Below are positions 12,771 to 21,716 of a stretch of DNA of 24,488 nt, one piece after another (positions within the stretch are counted from its first letter, which is position 1; each line of letters begins with the position of its first letter). Under the pieces are notes generated by a model. It worked only from the letters and a program-made list of their open reading frames with translations, did not search any database and had not been told where the DNA came from. The position numbers and the translations under genes are program-made. The stretch lies in IMG/VR virus record IMGVR_UViG_3300034066_000231, positions 1 through 24,488 of that record. One strand, given 5' to 3'. The DNA comes from a virus.

Positions 12771-14048
12771 TCATTGGACTTTGATAAAGGGTCCAGACAG
12801 GTCTGCTTGACTAATGTTCATTTTTGATGAAAGAAAATATGCATGAGTGATGAGTTCTGCAAGTTTTCCTTGTTTCTTTGCCTCAACAATCATTTTCATA
12901 TATCTTAGAATTCTCAGTTTACTTCTCAATTTTACAGCGAAGTTTTTACCTGATGGATTTGGTGATTGCTCATCCAAAAGAAAAGCTTTCTGAATAAATT
13001 CTTCTGGACTAGTTTTTTGTCCAAGATAAGAAATTTTTCCAAAATCTTTACTCACAGTTCTATCTGAGACTAGATCAACAAAATACTTTTGCCAATATTT
13101 CAGTTGCTGTTCATTGAATTTTGCATTCAATGGAATATTATAATTAACATCTTCCCCAGTATATTTTTTAACTAGATCTGCCATCTTAGGGGCAGGAATA
13201 GCACCATTTCTAGCAGTAGCATTTACATATTTTCCCTTATTATTAGGGACTCTATCCCTAGGTTCAGTAGCATGTGCTGCTGTACTAGAAACTTTGCTTT
13301 CCCAATAATATCTTTTAATATATTTTCCTGCTCTAAATTGAGCCTCAAAGGTTAGGGAATTTCCTGAAAAGTCCATTTCCCCTCCCCTTTTTGCAATTTC
13401 CATATAGGTGAATAAATCACCTATAATATCTCCATCATGAACTTCAATTCCATCAGGACCAACATCTAAATTAGTTTCATAAACATGAGATTCTGGTTCT
13501 GCTTTAGTTGGTTTTTTAAGTGAGATTCCTAAGAGAGTTTTATTCTTTAATAATTGACTCAAATAAGCATTTACTGTTCCAACAAAAACTTCTGGTGCTG
13601 TTGTTCCATCAGAAAATTCTGATTTCAAGGTGTCTATCATATTTTTAATTTTATTTTCATCAGAAGCTTTTACCATGTAAACATCTGTAGTGTTCCAACT
13701 ATCTTTTTTACCTGTAAAAATTTGCTGCTGACTTCTATTAAAACTATCCCAAATATAGTCATAGATATCTGTAGACTTCCCTGGAGGTATTGTTCTTGTT
13801 TTACCTCCATACCTAGCATACTTCCAAGAAGTATCTTTATTTCCTTCACTGTGACCCAAATATTTAATTAATGCTTTAGATTGTTTAAGAAGTCCAAGAT
13901 ACCAATCACTGTCCATATTTGGGAATTCAGTTTTTAGATCATTATACATATCTAAATCCTGATTTGGAGTCAAATCTGCTCCTTTCTCTACAGCATGATA
14001 GAAGGCAACAATAGATGCTGCTTCAAATAGATCTGTTTCAGCTACCAT
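12771..14048 (-). CDS. Conserved hypothetical protein (425 aa) next to the methyltransferase
   Basis: I do not recognise this 425-residue protein. Visible features are a central stretch with WNTTDVYMVKAS, then LLKNKTLLGISLKKP and HVYETN, in which an Asp and a SLKK separated by about 55 residues recall the core of some PD-(D/E)xK nucleases. An aromatic, basic segment (AGKYIKRYYWESKV) follows, and the C-terminus is helical. It precedes the methyltransferase with a gap of 31 bases, so the two may be co-transcribed. A nuclease role is only a hypothesis; a virion role is equally open. The ATG at 14046-14048 has no clear Shine-Dalgarno. Confidence 0.72.
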   Translation of the reverse strand: MVAETDLFEAASIVAFYHAVEKGADLTPNQDLDMYNDLKTEFPNMDSDWYLGLLKQSKALIKYLGHSEGNKDTSWKYARYGGKTRTIPPGKSTDIYDYIWDSFNRSQQQIFTGKKDSWNTTDVYMVKASDENKIKNMIDTLKSEFSDGTTAPEVFVGTVNAYLSQLLKNKTLLGISLKKPTKAEPESHVYETNLDVGPDGIEVHDGDIIGDLFTYMEIAKRGGEMDFSGNSLTFEAQFRAGKYIKRYYWESKVSSTAAHATEPRDRVPNNKGKYVNATARNGAIPAPKMADLVKKYTGEDVNYNIPLNAKFNEQQLKYWQKYFVDLVSDRTVSKDFGKISYLGQKTSPEEFIQKAFLLDEQSPNPSGKNFAVKLRSKLRILRYMKMIVEAKKQGKLAELITHAYFLSSKMNISQADLSGPFIKVQ

Positions 14049-14068
14049 TTTTTATCTATTGTTTATTA

Positions 14069-14479
14069 TTATCTATCGTCTTCAGAACGATTTTCTGAAT
14101 AGAAGACATCAAAAGCACCTTCAGGATAACGCTTCATCAGTTTATCCACATTCTTAGAGACCACATAATCAATAGAAACTTCAAGTGCTACACATGCTTG
14201 CATAACATACCACATCAAGTCACCAAGTTCAGTGATCAGGTGATCTTTATTATCTTCATTCCAGGGTTTGCCTTGGAAGATCATTTTCTTAATAATCTCA
14301 AGAAACTCACCACCTTCAGCATTGATACCAACACCAGCAGTCAGAAGTCTTTCAATATTAGCACCTTTGCGATCAAGTTCTACAATACGATCAGAAAATG
14401 ATACAAAGTCTTTGGATGCATCTGAAGTAACTGCATCCACAAAATTTTTGTACTTGTTAAAATCTACTTTTTCAATCAT
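14069..14479 (-). CDS. mazG: MazG-like nucleoside triphosphate pyrophosphohydrolase
   Basis: This 136-residue all-alpha enzyme has the ExxE...ExxD metal-binding signature: Glu55 and Glu58 in EGGEFLEIIKK, then Glu84 and Asp87 in ELGDLMWYV. MazG proteins hydrolyse nucleoside triphosphates to monophosphates. Cyanophage versions are thought to act on deoxynucleotides and help recycle high-GC host DNA, rather than act on ppGpp. The start overlaps the helicase stop (TAATG), so it belongs to the gp41 transcript. Its length is that of the single-domain cyanophage form. Confidence 0.92.
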   Translation of the reverse strand: MIEKVDFNKYKNFVDAVTSDASKDFVSFSDRIVELDRKGANIERLLTAGVGINAEGGEFLEIIKKMIFQGKPWNEDNKDHLITELGDLMWYVMQACVALEVSIDYVVSKNVDKLMKRYPEGAFDVFYSENRSEDDR

Positions 14480-15855
14480 TAGAATTTCAAACTAGCGAAT
14501 TTACTTTTTTTGGGTTCTTCATTATAAGTATACTCTTCTTCTTGTCCAGAGTCAAGAATATCATTTTGAGCACTTTGCTCACAATCATAGAGTCTCATCT
14601 TTGCCCTATCAATACCAATAACAAATCTCTTGTTAATGGTAGGATCATTATATCTGTTTTTTAGTTGTTTTACCATAATCTGTCCCAACTGTTCCAACTC
14701 TTCTGTGCTAATAAGGGCAAACATAAGGTCAGCAGTAGCAGGGAGACCAAAGGATTCAGAAGTATCAGTAAGTTCAACATCAGAGTTCCCATAACCACCC
14801 CTAGTGGTTTGGGTAGCAGAGACAATGGGAACATTGAATTCCACTGCCAATCCACGTAATTCTTCTGCAATTGCTTTAATATACGAATAAGAATTGACAG
14901 AAAAATTTGACTTATACCTAGAGGAAGAACAAATGTTAAGGTAATCAATAAAAATAATATCAGGTCTAAATGACTTCTTAAGAGATAGTTCATTGAGAAG
15001 TGCTTTAAAGTGCCCAGTATGTGCAGAAGCAGTTGGGTATTCCTTAATAATTAAAGACCCCTGAGTCTTCTTACTGATATTATTTACTTTTGTCTCAAAC
15101 ATCTTTTTAGGAAGTTCTTGAATATCTTTAATATTAGTATTCAAGAGGTTCGCATCAATTCTTTCAGCAATCCTTTCCTCTGCCATTTCAAGTGTAATGT
15201 AGAGAACATTGCGCCCCTGCAGGAGGACGGAGCTAGCCATGTGGCACATGAATAGACTTTTCCCGACACCTGTGCCAGCCAGAGCGACATTGAGAGTCTT
15301 ATTAGGTAAACCACCTTTTGTGACTTTGTTAAAGTATTCAAGGTCAAATGGGATTTTGTCTTCTTTTCTGTGATAAGATTCATATCTTTCTAAGTAGTCC
15401 TGTAGATAATCGTGTCCAATGTGGTCATCAAAACTGACTGCAAGTGCATCCTGAAGAATTGAAGGAATAGAATCCCTAGACTTCTTCTCATCTTGTCCAT
15501 CAGCAATTTTAATACTTTCCATAAGTGCAAGATAGATTGCTCTATCTCTACACCACTTTTCTGTAGTATCTAACAACCACTGATGATCTGGTTTAGAATC
15601 ATCTAGAGAGGAGACATAAGAACAAATTTCTTTATATGTCTCCTCTGTGATATCAGTTCTTTTTTCAGTCTCAATTAAGATAACTTCTTTTGTGGCAAGA
15701 TTGTCATAGTTAAGAATGAACTTACAAATCTCTTCAAAAATTACCTTCTCATGGTAAACCTCAAAATATTCATTTTTAATAAATGGTAATACCTTTCTAC
15801 AATATTCATCATTGTAAATGAGATTCCTGAGAATTGTAGTTTCAATCTTTTCCAT
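14479..15855 (-). CDS. 41: Replicative DNA helicase (T4 gp41, DnaB family)
   Basis: The 458-residue product has an N-terminal helical DnaB-like domain (about 1-150) and a RecA-type motor domain. Walker A is GTGVGKS (194-200) and Walker B is IIFIDYLN with Asp304; VSATQTTRGG is the sensor segment. It unwinds DNA 5' to 3' at the fork as a hexamer with primase gp61. I chose the ATG at 15853-15855, which overlaps the uvsX stop as TGATG and lies just after a GGAGG; a GTG one codon upstream is possible. Confidence 0.95.
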   Translation of the reverse strand: MEKIETTILRNLIYNDEYCRKVLPFIKNEYFEVYHEKVIFEEICKFILNYDNLATKEVILIETEKRTDITEETYKEICSYVSSLDDSKPDHQWLLDTTEKWCRDRAIYLALMESIKIADGQDEKKSRDSIPSILQDALAVSFDDHIGHDYLQDYLERYESYHRKEDKIPFDLEYFNKVTKGGLPNKTLNVALAGTGVGKSLFMCHMASSVLLQGRNVLYITLEMAEERIAERIDANLLNTNIKDIQELPKKMFETKVNNISKKTQGSLIIKEYPTASAHTGHFKALLNELSLKKSFRPDIIFIDYLNICSSSRYKSNFSVNSYSYIKAIAEELRGLAVEFNVPIVSATQTTRGGYGNSDVELTDTSESFGLPATADLMFALISTEELEQLGQIMVKQLKNRYNDPTINKRFVIGIDRAKMRLYDCEQSAQNDILDSGQEEEYTYNEEPKKSKFASLKF

Positions 15856-16859
15856 CACCCTCCATATAAGAATTCTTTGTGTGCTGCCTCATCAATTGCC
15901 TGCATAATTTCTGCAGTAAAGTACTTTTCAGGATCTTCCATTATAGTTTTTCCATACTGCGATCCAAACTGCGTTTCATACCTCGTACCAGACTTTTTGA
16001 ATATTTCATATTTTTCAGCCAGATCAAGAAGACCATAATACTTATCAAGACCACGATCATCATAATACAACCTTACTTCTACTGTTTTGTTTTCTTTACT
16101 AAGTCTAGACTTATGAGTTGTTGCTTTAATAATGTTTCCAACAACTTCTGTACCATCCTTTTCTTTCTTTTTGGAAAGATAGATGATTGTGGATGCTGCA
16201 TACTTGAGACCTGATCCACCACTCATTTCTTTAGTTGGAACATAGGCACCAACAACATCATAGGTATGATTGGTCACAATCATAGGAATGTTTGCTTGAC
16301 CCAATTTAAGAGTTAGCATTCTAAATGCACCCTTAACCAATTGAGATTTAGTCATATCACGCACTTGCTTATCATTTAAAGCATCAGTGATCTCCTTTTC
16401 TGTTGAGAGCATACCCAGGGAGTCTAGCACAAACATGCAGGGCTTCCTAGTGTCAGATGGTTTCTTCATATAAAGATCAACTGCCCTCAGAGCTTTTGAT
16501 CTAAATTCCTCAATAGTAACCACATTAACTACAACAAGTCTGTTTGTATCTACTCCTCTACTCTCTAAAAGAGATTTAGTGATAGCAGCCTCAGTGTCAA
16601 AGTAGAGACAGTAACCATCGGGATTAGTATCAAGAAAGTTCTTAACCACTGCGAGAGAGAAAAAAGTCTTTCCAGTAGAAGACTCTCCAGCAATAGCAGT
16701 AATCTTGTTCCCAGATACACCACCAAATACACTACCTGAAACCAGTGCATTAAAAATGTATGAACCTGTATCAACATAGTTTTCTGTTTCCTCTATATCA
16801 GATGCTAATGAAGCATATTCTCCACCAACTTCTTTAATTATATCTTTTAAGAAATCCAT
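15855..16859 (-). CDS. uvsX: UvsX RecA-like recombinase
   Basis: This 334-residue strand-exchange ATPase is of T4 UvsX type. Walker A is GESSTGKT (58-65), followed by the catalytic acidic segment CLYFDTEAA and a Walker B-like [20 protein letters not shown] and the [12 protein letters not shown] loop match the DNA-binding region. It is shorter than T4 UvsX (391), as is usual in cyanophages. I chose the ATG at 16857-16859, giving the familiar MDFLKD start; a TTG at 16874 would add five residues and has a closer GGAAAA. It supports recombination-dependent replication and repair and is coupled to gp41. Confidence 0.96.
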   Translation of the reverse strand: MDFLKDIIKEVGGEYASLASDIEETENYVDTGSYIFNALVSGSVFGGVSGNKITAIAGESSTGKTFFSLAVVKNFLDTNPDGYCLYFDTEAAITKSLLESRGVDTNRLVVVNVVTIEEFRSKALRAVDLYMKKPSDTRKPCMFVLDSLGMLSTEKEITDALNDKQVRDMTKSQLVKGAFRMLTLKLGQANIPMIVTNHTYDVVGAYVPTKEMSGGSGLKYAASTIIYLSKKKEKDGTEVVGNIIKATTHKSRLSKENKTVEVRLYYDDRGLDKYYGLLDLAEKYEIFKKSGTRYETQFGSQYGKTIMEDPEKYFTAEIMQAIDEAAHKEFLYGG

Positions 16860-16860
16860 A

Positions 16861-17397
16861 TCAACCAATATCAATTTTCCAATTTTTTACATCAGTATCA
16901 TCTTGTCTGGTAATAGTTAGACTAGTCCCATCATCAAAAGCATCTAATACACCAGCAGAATGCCCCTCATAGAGAGAATACTCTTGATAGTAATCATCAT
17001 CGCTCTTTTGAATAGAGAACCAAGGACATCCAACAGTTGGGTTAGTTACACAAATAAGAAGTGCTTTACCAATTGCATCACCACGACTAGTAACTCTTTG
17101 AATGCGAACATAAGCATCCATATCATTCATCCAATTGCTGATACCATCAACAATATCAGAAACAATATCCATACTAATTCCACCAACTGTTGTGGATCCA
17201 GAAACCTCTGGATATGGAGTCATTACGTTTGTATTCTTATCCATATAAACAATTGTCTTTGTTTCTGGAGAAGGTGTTGCCATTTTAATTTGATAAATGA
17301 CATCATCACCCCAACCATCACTGTTTCTGACCATTACATCAGTGTCTTTTCTCATCCAAGCTGTCCATCTGTTAAACAGCAAAATTAATTTTTTCAT
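16861..17397 (-). CDS. Hypothetical protein (178 aa) between polymerase and uvsX
   Basis: The 178-residue product has a hydrophobic, basic N-terminus ([14 protein letters not shown]) that may be an amphipathic or membrane-associated helix. A soluble part follows, with acidic, Trp- and Tyr-containing segments ([36 protein letters not shown]). No family recognised. The ATG at 17395-17397 follows the polymerase stop by 4 bases; a TTG at 17409 would overlap the polymerase gene. Its place between gp43 and uvsX suggests expression with the replication genes. Confidence 0.7.
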   Translation of the reverse strand: MKKLILLFNRWTAWMRKDTDVMVRNSDGWGDDVIYQIKMATPSPETKTIVYMDKNTNVMTPYPEVSGSTTVGGISMDIVSDIVDGISNWMNDMDAYVRIQRVTSRGDAIGKALLICVTNPTVGCPWFSIQKSDDDYYQEYSLYEGHSAGVLDAFDDGTSLTITRQDDTDVKNWKIDIG

Positions 17398-17401
17398 AGG
17401 T

Positions 17402-19897
17402 TTAAGCAAAAAGTGATTCTAATGTGTTTGTTTTTTCAATGCCCCATCCAATACATTGAAGAATAGTTTTCAAAGGATCAATAAAACCTTTCTCAAACTG
17501 AAGTTCATAATCAACATATTTAATTAGATTTAATTCCTTTGGGAACTGCTGTACAAATGATAGCACATTTTCTCTAATTGGGTTGGGATTCTTTAAATAA
17601 CAAAATTTAATTTTTTCCCCATTATTGATAATGGGATATTTATTATTTAAATTCTTCTCTTTAGTATAGTGGTTATACAACAAACATCCCCTGATATGAA
17701 TGGGACATTTCTTTTCATAAATTGAACTGTAGGATCTGTATTTGTTAATGTTGTTTGCTGTTCTTGGAAAAGAAATTTCCTCTGGAGGCAAAGAATAGAA
17801 AGTTTTTCTAGACTTATCAACATACTCAATAAGATCATCTTCAGTTTTTGTCATAATCAATTTGAGAGCATCTTTAATCATCTGCCTACAAGGTGCTGGA
17901 GTAGATGATTTGACTGCCTCAATTCCCATAATCTTCAGTTTTGGTTCAGAGTATCTGACTCCTTCAGAGTCCCACACATTTAGAATGTATCTTTTCTTAG
18001 CAGTCCAAATTCCACGATCAGCAATATTTTCTCGCTTCATTTGCATCTTCTGCTCATATGCATTCACATACTCAGCCAGTTCTTTGTAAGAATCTTCAAT
18101 ATAAGGCTCAAGTTCCATTTTACAGATCTTATCAAGGAACCCAACAACTTTCTCATTAGTTTTCTCTCTGCCTTTGTATACACATTCAACCAAAGGACCC
18201 ATATTAAGGTAAATAGAATCAGTATCTGAAGCAATAACATAATCTACACCATCAGTTTTTAGAATTTTATTTAAGTAAGTATTCATTTTGTTTTCAATCC
18301 ATCTGATAGATACTTGACCAGATAGAGTAACTGCTTCTGCATTCTCAATCCTAAAATACCTAAAGTATTCATTTCCTACAGCACCATAGGCAGAATTAAG
18401 TTGAATCTTTCTTGCCAATTGAATGTTATTACAACGAGCAATTTCCTTTTCTAGATCTTTTGTTGGTGTTTTTTCATACTCCTGTTTTGCAGCAAGCATT
18501 TTCTTTTTATAGATTGTCCTCTCACTATAGATTTTATCCATTAGTTCTGGAAGGAATCCACGAACATCTTTCCTAAACATTGCACCATTGGCACAAACAG
18601 AGTACTGTTTGTAGTCATCAAAATCTACAGACTTGTTCAGAATTTTGTCCACAGAAATACTTGGATGCTTAGCATCCAGAAGAGTTTCTGGAGAAATGTT
18701 ATACATCATAATCAGGTGTGGATACAGACTATTAAGGTCAAAACTCACAACCCAATCATACTTTCCAGGAACTGGTTCCTTTACATAAGCACCAGCATAC
18801 TTAGAATCTTTTTTAGTATCCTTCTTAAATGGAATAACAATATCTTTTTCTTTCAGATAATTGTAGATGATAGAATCCCACATTCTTACCTGATAAAACA
18901 CATCATTGAAATTGCACTTAGCATCATATGCCATAGTAATTGCAAGTTCAATTAGACGCATTTTATCCTCAAGTCTATCTACAAGTTCCACGTCCTTGAT
19001 GTTATATTCTACAAACTTTTGCCAGTTTTTAGTATAGAACTCCTTAAAGGTATCATACTCTGAGTGGTCCAATTTATTCTGACCAAGTTCAACAAAAGCA
19101 ATATGATCAAGTCTATATGATTCTTGATTGGTATAAGTAAACTTTTTATACAACTCAAGATAATCTAGAACAGTGGTTCCTGCAATATCATATCTGATAT
19201 GAGGTCTGCCATTAACAATGATTTCATTCTCAGTAACAATTCCCCAAGTAGAAAGTTGCTTGGCAATCTTTTCGCCAAGAACCCTAGATATTCTCCTATA
19301 GAGATAAGGAATATCATAATATTCACAGTTCCATCCAGTAATTACCTCTGGACAATTCTGCTCCCAATAAAACATAAATCTATCCAGTAGATCATATTCA
19401 CTGTTGCAGGAAATATAATTTACATTAGGATTAGTATTTACAAAAGGTTTGCTTCCCCAAGTAATAATTTTTTTAGTGGAATAATCCTGGATGGATATAG
19501 TTAATACTTCCTCCTGGACTGATTCCACATCTGGGAATCCTTGTTCTGATGCAACCTCAATGTCAATGGTAATTAGTTTGATCTTTGAAATATCAAATCT
19601 AATAGATTCATCCTTATAGTTTTCTGAAATATATTGATTGATATACCTAGTATTACCATATAGTTTAAAGTTATCAATCTTTTGATACTTATCAATGAAC
19701 TCTCTAGTTTCCCTAATAGTTCCTGGTTTAACTTCCTCTACATATTTTCCCTCAAGAGTTTTAAATTTAGTTTTTTTATTACTAGTTACATATAAAGTTG
19801 GAAAGAACATTTCTCTATTCTTGAAATGTTCCCCATTATTAAACCCTCTGGAAAGTATTTCATTTCCAACAAGAACTACATTGGTATAAAAGTTCAT
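17402..19897 (-). CDS. 43: Family B DNA polymerase (T4 gp43)
   Basis: This 831-residue replicative polymerase has a 3'-5' exonuclease: Exo I DIE with Asp112 and Glu114 (the same numbers as in T4), Exo II ...CEYYD (Asp195) and Exo III YNIKD (Asp302). The polymerase domain has motif A FDLNSLYP (386-393), motif B KIQLNSAYG (497-505), motif C SDTDS (557-561) and a KKRY motif. The C-terminal NTLESLFA resembles a sliding-clamp binding peptide. It is somewhat shorter than T4 gp43 (898). The start overlaps the stop of the small gene upstream (ATGA). Confidence 0.98.
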   Translation of the reverse strand: MNFYTNVVLVGNEILSRGFNNGEHFKNREMFFPTLYVTSNKKTKFKTLEGKYVEEVKPGTIRETREFIDKYQKIDNFKLYGNTRYINQYISENYKDESIRFDISKIKLITIDIEVASEQGFPDVESVQEEVLTISIQDYSTKKIITWGSKPFVNTNPNVNYISCNSEYDLLDRFMFYWEQNCPEVITGWNCEYYDIPYLYRRISRVLGEKIAKQLSTWGIVTENEIIVNGRPHIRYDIAGTTVLDYLELYKKFTYTNQESYRLDHIAFVELGQNKLDHSEYDTFKEFYTKNWQKFVEYNIKDVELVDRLEDKMRLIELAITMAYDAKCNFNDVFYQVRMWDSIIYNYLKEKDIVIPFKKDTKKDSKYAGAYVKEPVPGKYDWVVSFDLNSLYPHLIMMYNISPETLLDAKHPSISVDKILNKSVDFDDYKQYSVCANGAMFRKDVRGFLPELMDKIYSERTIYKKKMLAAKQEYEKTPTKDLEKEIARCNNIQLARKIQLNSAYGAVGNEYFRYFRIENAEAVTLSGQVSIRWIENKMNTYLNKILKTDGVDYVIASDTDSIYLNMGPLVECVYKGREKTNEKVVGFLDKICKMELEPYIEDSYKELAEYVNAYEQKMQMKRENIADRGIWTAKKRYILNVWDSEGVRYSEPKLKIMGIEAVKSSTPAPCRQMIKDALKLIMTKTEDDLIEYVDKSRKTFYSLPPEEISFPRTANNINKYRSYSSIYEKKCPIHIRGCLLYNHYTKEKNLNNKYPIINNGEKIKFCYLKNPNPIRENVLSFVQQFPKELNLIKYVDYELQFEKGFIDPLKTILQCIGWGIEKTNTLESLFA

Positions 19898-20160
19898 TTA
19901 ATAGTTTTCAAGTAAAGTTCAATTTGATCTGGTTTTGGATCTACAATAGTAAAGATTGAGTCAGAATGAATCTTGAGTTCTCTCTGATCAGTGAATACAG
20001 GCCATTTTTTCATATCATAATGATTGGCATCTGAAACCAACATCTGAACAGGATTTACCAATTTACAATCAGGTTCTCCCAAGTCTGCCCCTGGAACTTC
20101 ATGTATTTCTGTAATCAGAATAGCATCATTCTTCAGAATCAGAATTTTTAGGTTTTGCAT
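19894..20160 (-). CDS. Small beta-rich (Sm-like?) protein, second of a tandem pair
   Basis: This 88-residue, beta-strand-rich protein begins LKILILKNDAILITEIHEV and ends with a helix (PDQIELYLKTI). It aligns by eye with the gene upstream: VKLLILKSLEDVIADVTE, a central NPV motif in both (LVNPVQ; LSNPVV), and a final D(P)..D..xxYLxxx. The pattern suggests an Sm/Lsm-like small barrel, but this is not proven. A good Shine-Dalgarno (GGAG) precedes the ATG at 20158-20160. It overlaps the polymerase start by 4 bases and its partner by 35. Confidence 0.72.
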   Translation of the reverse strand: MQNLKILILKNDAILITEIHEVPGADLGEPDCKLVNPVQMLVSDANHYDMKKWPVFTDQRELKIHSDSIFTIVDPKPDQIELYLKTIK

Positions 20161-20404
20161 TTACATTCTCCAAATAAGAATCAACAACTTCATCAATAGG
20201 ATCTAAACAAGCAACTACCCAATCAGTAGGAATTTTAATGGTAGTTTCTTTAGAAAGGGGAGCATATGGATAGAAAGAAAGTTTGTCTCCATCCAATCTA
20301 GTCACTACTGGATTGGATAGTGTGTAATATTTACCAGTTATATCTTCAGTAACATCAGCAATGACGTCTTCCAAAGATTTTAGAATTAAAAGTTTAACTG
20401 CCAT
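20126..20404 (-). CDS. Small beta-rich (Sm-like?) protein, first of a tandem pair
   Basis: This 92-residue protein starts AVKLLILKSLEDVIADVTED, then YYTLSNPVVTRLDGD, LSFYPYAPLS and IPTDWVVACLDP, and ends in an acidic tail. Alternating hydrophobic strands and the Gly/Asn-Pro turns look like an Sm-like barrel. Proteins of this kind are frequent near DNA polymerase in cyanophages, where they remain hypothetical. GGAAAA precedes the ATG at 20402-20404. It overlaps the upstream transferase by 11 bases and its paralogue by 35 bases. RNA binding is a reasonable guess only. Confidence 0.72.
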   Translation of the reverse strand: MAVKLLILKSLEDVIADVTEDITGKYYTLSNPVVTRLDGDKLSFYPYAPLSKETTIKIPTDWVVACLDPIDEVVDSYLENVNAKPKNSDSEE

Positions 20405-21122
20405 AATTTTCCAAAGTAAGAGTTTTATCTTGAAGTTTCAGAATATGATCTGCAAGTTTATCTATGTAACCTTTGTTTCTAAGTTCTTTAAAAACAAGAT
20501 TCTCAAAGGAAAATTCTCCTCCCTTATCTAAACCTGCATTTCTCATATCTCTGAGTTTAGATAGAAGATTTTTTAAAACATCTTCATCAGTTGCGCTAAC
20601 AACTGTCCTATCTATTTTCCTCATCATATCACGAACTTTGTCATTCAGCAAGTCCCTATCCAGTTCTCCAGTGAACTTACCAGGAAGCATTAACCATTTT
20701 TTATATTTTATGGAATAAACTCCTTGATTTTTTCTTCTCTTTTTGCCAATATCTTCTACATAAGGTTCAATATCATGTCCATAAATTTTGGCATTATGAG
20801 TTAACTTCCACAGTTGTTTCTTATCCTCATACATATCAGATGCTAAATCTGGACATTCAGTTGCTTTCTCCAAATCAACAACTATATGCAAATCCAAATC
20901 TGAATATCTAGTATAATTATATCCAGCATTTCCTCCCAATAATAAAATATCCTGAACTGATGACTTCTTTAATCCCACAAATTCAGTCCAAGCATCTGCT
21001 ACTTTCTTTAGATGCTTTGCTACTTCAGGTTTCAATTTATCATTGACCCAAAATTTAGGATTAAGTTGTGTATTAACTTTAAAAGATATTGATTCCTCAA
21101 GGAATTGATTATATGTTTTCAT
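20394..21122 (-). CDS. Pol beta-superfamily nucleotidyltransferase with T4-type capsid targeting N-terminus
   Basis: The catalytic core of this 242-residue protein reads LLLGGNAGYNYTRYSDLDLHIVVD (60-83): a GG...SDLD signature with metal ligands Asp75 and Asp77. A third carboxylate is likely at HDIEPYVED (116-124). This is the fold of minimal nucleotidyltransferases that add nucleotides to RNA, proteins or small molecules; the substrate is unknown. The first residues MKTYNQFLEES match the T4 internal-protein capsid targeting sequence MKTYQEFIAEA at six of eleven positions, with conservative changes elsewhere and a gp21-like LEE/S site after residue 10. A late promoter (21137-21144) sits 15 bases upstream of the ATG, in keeping with packaging in the virion. 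Confidence 0.88.
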   Translation of the reverse strand: MKTYNQFLEESISFKVNTQLNPKFWVNDKLKPEVAKHLKKVADAWTEFVGLKKSSVQDILLLGGNAGYNYTRYSDLDLHIVVDLEKATECPDLASDMYEDKKQLWKLTHNAKIYGHDIEPYVEDIGKKRRKNQGVYSIKYKKWLMLPGKFTGELDRDLLNDKVRDMMRKIDRTVVSATDEDVLKNLLSKLRDMRNAGLDKGGEFSFENLVFKELRNKGYIDKLADHILKLQDKTLTLENYGS

Positions 21123-21136
21123 TAACCCTTTTTAGG

Positions 21137-21144
21137 TATTTATA
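21137..21144 (-). promoter_or_regulatory. T4-type late promoter (TATAAATA)
   Basis: Exact TATAAATA on the minus strand just before the capsid-targeted nucleotidyltransferase, continuing out of the T-run of the hsp20 terminator. Confidence 0.82.
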
Positions 21145-21180
21145 AAAAAGGGGGTTGGATGGTCTTAGTCATCCTCCCCC
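21144..21180 (-). terminator. Rho-independent terminator after hsp20
   Basis: A two-part stem, GGGGG/CCCCC (21150-21154, 21176-21180) and GGATG/CATCC (21157-21161, 21170-21174), has a small internal loop between the parts and an 8-base apical loop. On the minus strand it is followed by six T. Confidence 0.87.
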
Positions 21181-21204
21181 TGCGCCGACGATATTCAAAT
21201 CTAT

Positions 21205-21639
21205 TTATAGATAATCTTTACGTGCATGATGCTCTGGAACAATCTTCCCTAATCGAATGACAAGTAATCCATCTTCAAAGGTGACTTCTCTGACTTCTGT
21301 GTCGTCTGAGAGTGTCCATGCTCTCGTGAAACTTCTGCTAGCCACTCCCTTGTGGATAAACGTCCTGTCCGATTCAGTATCTGATTTTTTTCCTTCGACA
21401 AAAAGTTTTCCATACTCTGTGAAGACATGAACCTCCTCCTTCTTAAATCCTGCAAGGGCAATCTCTAAACGAGATTCCACATTATTTACCTGAACTAGAT
21501 TATATGGAGGATAATTTGTTGTAGTTTCATGAAGGTTAAACAGACGATCAAAATATTCATCCATTCCAATACTATTGCGTGTAATCTTGTCCAGCAAAGT
21601 AGGCAAATCCGAAACAGTATATCTTGTGAGATTAGACAT
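21205..21639 (-). CDS. hsp20: Small heat shock protein (Hsp20/alpha-crystallin family)
   Basis: This 144-residue ATP-independent chaperone has an IbpA-like alpha-crystallin domain (about 48-135). It begins NNVESRLEIALAGFKKEEV and includes GKLFVEGKK, FIHKGVASRSFTRAWTLSDDTEV and the final strand DGLLVIRLGKIVPE, the last holding the usual I-x-V/L-type anchoring residues. Such genes are widespread in T4-like cyanophages and may keep phage or host proteins folded during infection. GGAG precedes the ATG at 21637-21639, a TATAAT box lies at 21700-21705, and a terminator follows, so it looks monocistronic. Confidence 0.95.
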   Translation of the reverse strand: MSNLTRYTVSDLPTLLDKITRNSIGMDEYFDRLFNLHETTTNYPPYNLVQVNNVESRLEIALAGFKKEEVHVFTEYGKLFVEGKKSDTESDRTFIHKGVASRSFTRAWTLSDDTEVREVTFEDGLLVIRLGKIVPEHHARKDYL

Positions 21640-21699
21640 TATGGTAGCTCCTTTAAAAGCGAGTTTGTGTTTTGTGGACCCCTAAGGCATCCATTATTA

Positions 21700-21705
21700 A
21701 TTATA
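21700..21705 (-). promoter_or_regulatory. Possible -10 box for hsp20
   Basis: An exact TATAAT on the minus strand lies 61 bases before the hsp20 ATG, downstream of the regA terminator. No -35 match is visible at normal spacing, so an activator or another sigma factor may be involved, or the match may be chance. Confidence 0.4.
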
Positions 21706-21716
21706 CAACATCCAAT

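Noticed and set aside
17637-17644. AATAAATA inside the DNA polymerase gene
   Set aside because: It is about 240 bases from the next start and in AT-rich coding DNA (Asn-Lys-Tyr codons); no supporting signal.
21202-21209. TATAAATA spanning the hsp20 stop codon
   Set aside because: A transcript from here would run at once into the terminator at 21144-21180; a second, better placed copy lies behind that terminator. Probably chance from the codons CTA TAA ATA.
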